DNA from: Diphasiastrum complanatum
Taxonomy: Eukaryota; Streptophyta; Lycopodiopsida; Lycopodiales; Lycopodiaceae
Direction: 5' to 3'
DNA: 64,000 nucleotides
Assembly: GCA_029204225.1 (NCBI GenBank)
Contig: CM055112.1
Coordinates: 46,045,063 to 46,109,062, forward strand
A model generated the notes under the pieces. The model was not told where the DNA came from. It was given only the letters and a program-made list of their open reading frames with translations, and made no database searches. Numbering within the stretch: position 1 is the first letter of the stretch; each line of letters begins with the position of its first letter. Positions 59,619-64,000 of the stretch are shown one piece after another. A program made the translations under genes and the position numbers.

Positions 59619-60259
59619 CTAGCTTGGTTCAATCATTGCTTTACTAATCACTCCAAGTGATGATCTGAACTTCATAAAAGGTGTCTTTTGAAGTGGTTTA
59701 GTAAGTAGATCAGCTACACATTCATTGCTTGGAACATGCTCCAAAGCAATCTCCTTGGCTTGCACCATTTCTCTCACAAAGTGATGGCATATCTCAATGT
59801 GCTTAGATCTTGCATGGAAGATTGGGTTAGATGCAAGGTGTTGGGCTGATATATTGTCATTGTAGATGATTGGTGCCTCCTCTGAATCCATGATCTTTAG
59901 CTCCACCAATAATCTCTTGATCCAAAGTACCTCCTTTGTAGTGGTTGTCAAAGCTTTGTACTCGGCCTCGGTTGAAGATAGAGATATAGTTTCTTGCATT
60001 TTTGAAAGCCATGAAACCACACCTTCTCCTATGAAAGTTCACTTGTTGATTTCCTATCCCTCTTTTCCCCTGCAAAATCTGAATCACTAAATGCATGAAG
60101 GTTAATCACATCTCCTCTATATAGAATCCCAAAATCCAATGTACCCGAGATGTATCTTAGAATCCTCTTAGCCTTTTTCCAATGGATATTCAATGGCTTT
60201 TGCATGGATTGGCTCAACCTACATACACTGAAGCTAAGATCTGGTCTAGTTATAGTGAT
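59619..60259 (-). pseudogene. Copia-3 end of RT and RNase H, frameshifted
   Basis: Frames at 60029-60217 (SMQKPLNIHWKKAKRILRYI, FSDSDFAGEKRDRKSTS) and 59619-60020 (ETISLSSTEAEYKALTTTTK, NPIFHARSKHIEICHHFVRE, VADLLTKPLQKTPF). They continue the 853-codon polyprotein after shifts near 60259, 60215 and 60025. RNase H Asp/Glu motifs are intact. Confidence 0.92.
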
Positions 60260-62821
60260 TCACATTAAGGAACCTATAAGTTGCCTAAACAAAGTGATGT
60301 CCATGAAGGATCTTTCATCATCTTCATTTGGCACTTTTACATCTTGCTCCATTGGTGTGTCAACTCTTTTGCATACTTCCATCTTAAACTTCTTCAAAAG
60401 ACTTTGAGCATAGTTTACTTGACTTATAAAGATAAAATCAGACCCTCTAAGTACTTCTATGCCTAAGATGAAGTGAAGACACCCTAGATCTACCATCTTG
60501 AACTCTAAGGATAGATCTATCTTGATTTTTTCAATACCATCAACACTATTTCCACTAATGATGATGTCATCTACATAAATGAGTAAAAGTACAATACCAA
60601 CATCATCAAACTTAATGTAAAGAGTGGGATCATATTCACTTTGAACAAAAGAAAGTGAAATAAGATAGCAATGTAGTCTTGAATTCCAAGATCTCGAGGC
60701 TTGCTTCAAGCCATAGATGCTTCTTTGGAGATGGCATACTTTGTTCTCCATTCCATGCTTGATGAACCCTTGTGGCTGCTCCATATAGATATCCTCTTCC
60801 AAAAAACCATTCAAGAAAGCATTAGAGACATCCATTTGACATAGAATCCATCCAAAATGTGATGCAAGTGCAATGATTAGTCTTATTGTGACCATCTTGG
60901 CCACGGGTGCAAAAGTTTCCTCATAGTCTATCCCTCTCTCTTGAGCATAACCTTTTGCAACTAATCTTGCTTTATGTTTGTTAACACTCCCATTTGCATT
61001 CAACTTAAGCTTGAAGACCCACTTGCATCCTATTACATTCCTTTGAGGTCTCTCAACAAGCAACCAAGTTTCATTCTCAATCAAGGCATCATACTCATCC
61101 AACATAGCTTTATACCATTCTTTGGAGTTCAATGCATCTTCAACATTAGACGGTTCTTCAAAACTAGATAAAGCATAAGAAGTGGATGAGATACCCTCAA
61201 CTTGCTGTCCTTTGCCTTGATATGTGAGCCTTGATGGCTCCACTTTTGCCCTTGAAGATCTCCTTGGTGTGATAGGTGGGTTTGGTGCTTGCTCCTCCAT
61301 GAGCTCCTCCTCAAAACCAAGATCTTGCTCCTTGGCCATCTTCTTCTTGATTGTTGGAGCACTTGAGCCTTCTTCAAGCATATGCATATGATGTTCATCA
61401 AAGATGACATCCCTTGAAACAACAAATTTGTTCAAGGATGAGAGATAGACTTTGTAGCCCTTGCTTGAGCTTGCATATCCAAGCATGATCCCTCTTGTGG
61501 AAGATGGATCCTCCTTGGTTCTTGTTTCCAATGGCACATGCACATAACATATACACCCAAAAACTTTCAAGTGATTAAGATTGGGTTTCTTTCCATACAA
61601 CATCTCATAAGGAGTTTTGCCTTCAATTGCTTTGCAAGACACCCTATTCATCAAGTAGTTTGCACATACAAGAGACTCACCCCAAAAGGATTTGGGCAAA
61701 CAAGCATCTAATCTTAAAGCCTTAGAACATTCACATAATGTTCTATTCCTTCTTTCAGAAACTCCATTTTGTTGAGGAGTGTAAGGACAAGAAGTCTCTT
61801 TCTTGATCCCTTCCTCCTCACAAAAGGCCTTGAACTCATTGGAGATGAATTCTCCACCATTGTCACTTCTAAGAATCTTGATGCTATGATTATGATGCTT
61901 TTCCACAAACAACTTGAACTTTACAAAAGTATCAAATACTTGAGACTTGAAGGAAAGTAAGAACACCCAACAATATCTTGAGTAGTCATCAATGAAGGTT
62001 AAAAACATGGATGAACCTCCATTAGATTTGGTGCTAGCAATGTGCACATCCGAGTGTATGAGTTCAAGAGGATGAGATGACTTTGTGATGGATTTAGGAA
62101 ACACCTTCTTATGTGCCTTGGATAAGGCACAAGCTTCACAAACCTTGTCTTCCTTCCCAATAGACCTTGGTAGGCCTAAAGCATACTCCTCCTTGATCAT
62201 AGCCTCCATGGAACCCGAGTTGACATGTCCAAGTCTTTTGTGCCATAAAGTAAAGGTAGATATCTTGCTCTTCTCAGCCAACATGACAACATTAGTATCC
62301 ACAAATGCATCCAACTTATAAAGTTTGCCAAGTCTAGTGCCCTTAGCCACTATCTTACCCTTCTTCTTGATGAAACATTCATTTGAAGCAAAATCAACAT
62401 TAAAACCATTGTCTACCATTTGGCCAACACTTAGTAGATTCTTTGTTATTGTAGGAATGTACAAAACACCTTCTATGTTGATCTTTTTGGAAGATCCTAA
62501 GCAAAGGGGAATGCTACCAACTCCTTCAATCTTACAAGCTTCATCATTTGCTGTATAGATAGACTTTATAGGTCCATCATAAGATAAGAGAGAAGAGAAA
62601 AACTCCCTTTTACTAGTCATGTGTGAACTAGCACCCGAGTCAATCCACCAAGGATCTTCTCCTTTGAAGCTTGTTGAAGAAAATATGGACATCATGAGAG
62701 AGTCCTCATGTGAACTCTCCTCCTCCTCCTCTTTGCTCATGTTGGCTTGGCTTTGATCTTGCTTCCTCTTGAAGCATTCCGAGGCATAATGCCCCATCTT
62801 GCTACAATAGTAGCACTTCAC
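60260..62821 (-). CDS. Copia-3 Pol polyprotein (zinc knuckle, protease, integrase, RT), 853 codons
   Basis: Domains in order: knuckle CYYCSKMGHYASEC (residues 3-16), protease WWIDSGASSHMTS (about 57), pre-integrase LWHKRLGHVNSG, CEACALSKAHKK, integrase HSDVHIASTKSNGGSS, FIDDYSRYCWVFLL, LRSDNGGEFIS and PYTPQQNGVSERRNRT (D-D-E), chromodomain-free C-terminus with LNHLKVFGCICYVH, then RT WVFKLKLNANGSVNKHKARL, VSNAFLNGFLEEDIYM, YGLKQASRSWNSR and LIYVDDIIISG. The only long uninterrupted transposon frame here. Upstream gag is missing: the open frame extends only to about 62875 before unrelated sequence. The LIGSLM end runs on frameshifted into RNase H. A relative of copia-1. It could be recent but is incomplete. 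Confidence 0.93.
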   Translation of the reverse strand: MKCYYCSKMGHYASECFKRKQDQSQANMSKEEEEESSHEDSLMMSIFSSTSFKGEDPWWIDSGASSHMTSKREFFSSLLSYDGPIKSIYTANDEACKIEGVGSIPLCLGSSKKINIEGVLYIPTITKNLLSVGQMVDNGFNVDFASNECFIKKKGKIVAKGTRLGKLYKLDAFVDTNVVMLAEKSKISTFTLWHKRLGHVNSGSMEAMIKEEYALGLPRSIGKEDKVCEACALSKAHKKVFPKSITKSSHPLELIHSDVHIASTKSNGGSSMFLTFIDDYSRYCWVFLLSFKSQVFDTFVKFKLFVEKHHNHSIKILRSDNGGEFISNEFKAFCEEEGIKKETSCPYTPQQNGVSERRNRTLCECSKALRLDACLPKSFWGESLVCANYLMNRVSCKAIEGKTPYEMLYGKKPNLNHLKVFGCICYVHVPLETRTKEDPSSTRGIMLGYASSSKGYKVYLSSLNKFVVSRDVIFDEHHMHMLEEGSSAPTIKKKMAKEQDLGFEEELMEEQAPNPPITPRRSSRAKVEPSRLTYQGKGQQVEGISSTSYALSSFEEPSNVEDALNSKEWYKAMLDEYDALIENETWLLVERPQRNVIGCKWVFKLKLNANGSVNKHKARLVAKGYAQERGIDYEETFAPVAKMVTIRLIIALASHFGWILCQMDVSNAFLNGFLEEDIYMEQPQGFIKHGMENKVCHLQRSIYGLKQASRSWNSRLHCYLISLSFVQSEYDPTLYIKFDDVGIVLLLIYVDDIIISGNSVDGIEKIKIDLSLEFKMVDLGCLHFILGIEVLRGSDFIFISQVNYAQSLLKKFKMEVCKRVDTPMEQDVKVPNEDDERSFMDITLFRQLIGSLM

Positions 62822-62879
62822 CTTTGATTTGTCCTTCTTGACTTTGGTGGTTGATGGAGATGCCTTTGAGGAATGTTAT

Positions 62880-63720
62880 CAAGGAAAATGGTTCTAGAGC
62901 TTTAGATTTCTAGGCTTGAAGAAGGTAATATTTGTCATGCATATCAATCGTTCACACGAAAATATCATTCAAGTGAAAGGTTGAAAACAAACCTTGTCAT
63001 TCATTCATCATCTCTCGATAGTACTTGTGGTCGAAAACATACATACATAATAGCATGTCCATTATACCCATTGAAGTTGCATTACTATTCAATATTTTTT
63101 GAGTTTCCTTGGGAAGTAACTCTTGAAGCTTGGTGAAAAGCTGAATCTGACTGAGATACAAGTTCATACCAGTCTGAAAGGGTATTTTCCCAGAAAATCT
63201 CAAAATTTTGCAAGAAAATCACAAAAAAATACACTTTTTTCAAGATTTTTTGAGTTACCTTGGGAAGTAACTCTTTAAGATTGGTGAGCAGCTGAATCTA
63301 AATGAGATACAAGTGTATACCAGTCTACAAGGGTTTTTTTTTTCATAAAATCTTAAAATTTTGCAAAAACCCACAAAAAAATGCACTTTTTTCAAGTTTT
63401 TTTGAGTTTCTTTGGGATGCTGAATATGACTGAGATACAAGTGCATACTAGTCTGAAAGGGTTTTTTTTCCAGAAAATCTTAAAATTTTGCAAAAAGACC
63501 CCAAAAAAATGCACTTTTTCCATGATTTTTTGAGATCTGCTGGGAAGTAGCCTTTGCAAAGAGCTTATTAGATAGATCTAACCAAGATCTGGCTACTGTA
63601 AAAGTTTTGTGAATATCCAATGGTAAGATATAGAAATATTTAAGAGAAAGTGCCAAAAAACTGAGATTTTTCAAGATCTTGACAAATCTGCCCATCAAGA
63701 ACTCTTGCAGAACTCACATT
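62880..63720 (+). repeat. Tandem repeats of about 125-155 bp, gypsy-spacer-like
   Basis: Three to four diverged units each contain CACTTTTTTCAAGATTTTTT, TTGGGAAGTAACTCTT, GACTGAGATACAAGT and CAGTCTGAAAGGG (starts near 63090, 63230, 63380, 63510). The last resembles the gypsy spacer at 29215-29280. Frames here are artefacts. Confidence 0.7.
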
Positions 63721-63789
63721 GTCTAGAAATGGTCCATATACAACTACTGTAGGAAGATTGAAGGTTATATTCACTCAGATATGGCGCCA

Positions 63790-64000
63790 TTGATCTAGTT
63801 TTTTTGTAAATCTGAAGATCAAGTGGCTGATATTTTTACTAAGTCTTTAGGTAAATGTAAATTTGAGAACCTTCGTAGTCTCTTAGGAATAGAAAAATGT
63901 AATTTTATCATTGAGGGAAAGTGTTAGAAATCAATGATAAACTTCATTGCTACTCTTCTTAGTTACTGCTCACAATGTACGTTACTACTGACAGCTATTA
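63790..64000 (+). mobile_element. 3' end of a Ty1/copia element: RNase H tail, polypurine tract, LTR start
   Basis: EDQVADIFTKSLGKCKFENL followed by RSLLGI is the conserved C-terminus of copia RNase H. GAGGGAAAG (63913-63921) is the polypurine tract and TGTTAGAAATCAATG (63922) starts the 3' LTR, which runs off the window. Upstream, near 63780, it joins the tandem-repeat region. Confidence 0.85.

Overview
This window reads as nuclear DNA of a land plant. The evidence is one spliced gene for a plastid fatty-acid synthase with GT-AG introns and a chloroplast-type N-terminus, plant-type telomere motifs (TTTAGGG/CCCTAAA), plant Ty1/copia and Ty3/gypsy LTR retrotransposons with initiator-Met-like or Asp-tRNA-like primer binding sites, and very long dinucleotide microsatellites. 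I cannot fix the lineage. The large introns and heavy retrotransposon load would suit a large-genome plant such as a fern or gymnosperm, but that is inference.

Left end (1-11,000). The only clear host gene is a minus-strand 3-oxoacyl-[ACP] synthase I (KASI). I reconstruct eight coding exons between 10,554 and 1,325. All splice phases agree and give a 493-residue protein with the Cys-His-His catalytic set. Exons 6-8 lie beyond a 6.3-kb intron that holds (GA)n, (CA)n/(CT)n, (TA)n and telomere-like repeats. A TATA box lies upstream and an AATAAA signal follows the stop. A minus-strand copia primer site lies at the extreme left.

11,000-34,400. This is layered retrotransposon debris. A minus-strand copia element (14,789-15,410 plus 25,688-27,180) is split by a 10.3-kb plus-strand Ty3/gypsy element (15,411-25,687) with two LTRs, an Asp-type PBS and a near-matching 5-bp target duplication. 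After gag-pol this gypsy carries a long extra sense-strand reading frame: a conserved N-terminal segment, then Ser/Thr-rich, coiled-coil and Gln-rich parts. A second rearranged copy (27,676-30,787) has a fuller integrase and the start of the same extra frame. A CACTA-like foldback element, a copia gag remnant, an unrecognised minus-strand coding remnant (31,640-33,045) and more LTR pieces complete the block.

34,400-47,600. This part is mostly gene-poor AT-rich DNA. It contains a second gypsy 5' end on the minus strand, an unrecognised 184-codon frame, a weak candidate for a spliced minus-strand gene, several copia fragments of both orientations, a TAG-rich tract and a cluster of dispersed ATTACTCGCC words.

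47,600-64,000. This is a nest of copia elements. Copia-1 (plus, 47,994-52,211 and 56,483-57,900) contains a solo LTR with perfect 5-bp target duplications (50,653-51,468) and is split by copia-2 (52,212-56,482). A minus-strand gypsy piece and a nearly intact minus-strand copia-3 polyprotein (853 codons) with its 683-bp 3' LTR follow. Tandem repeats and the tail of another copia close the window.

A recurring pattern is that most long GA/CT microsatellites outside the KASI intron sit inside LTRs, at similar offsets within a family. They read GA in the sense of the copia LTRs and CT in the sense of the gypsy LTRs.
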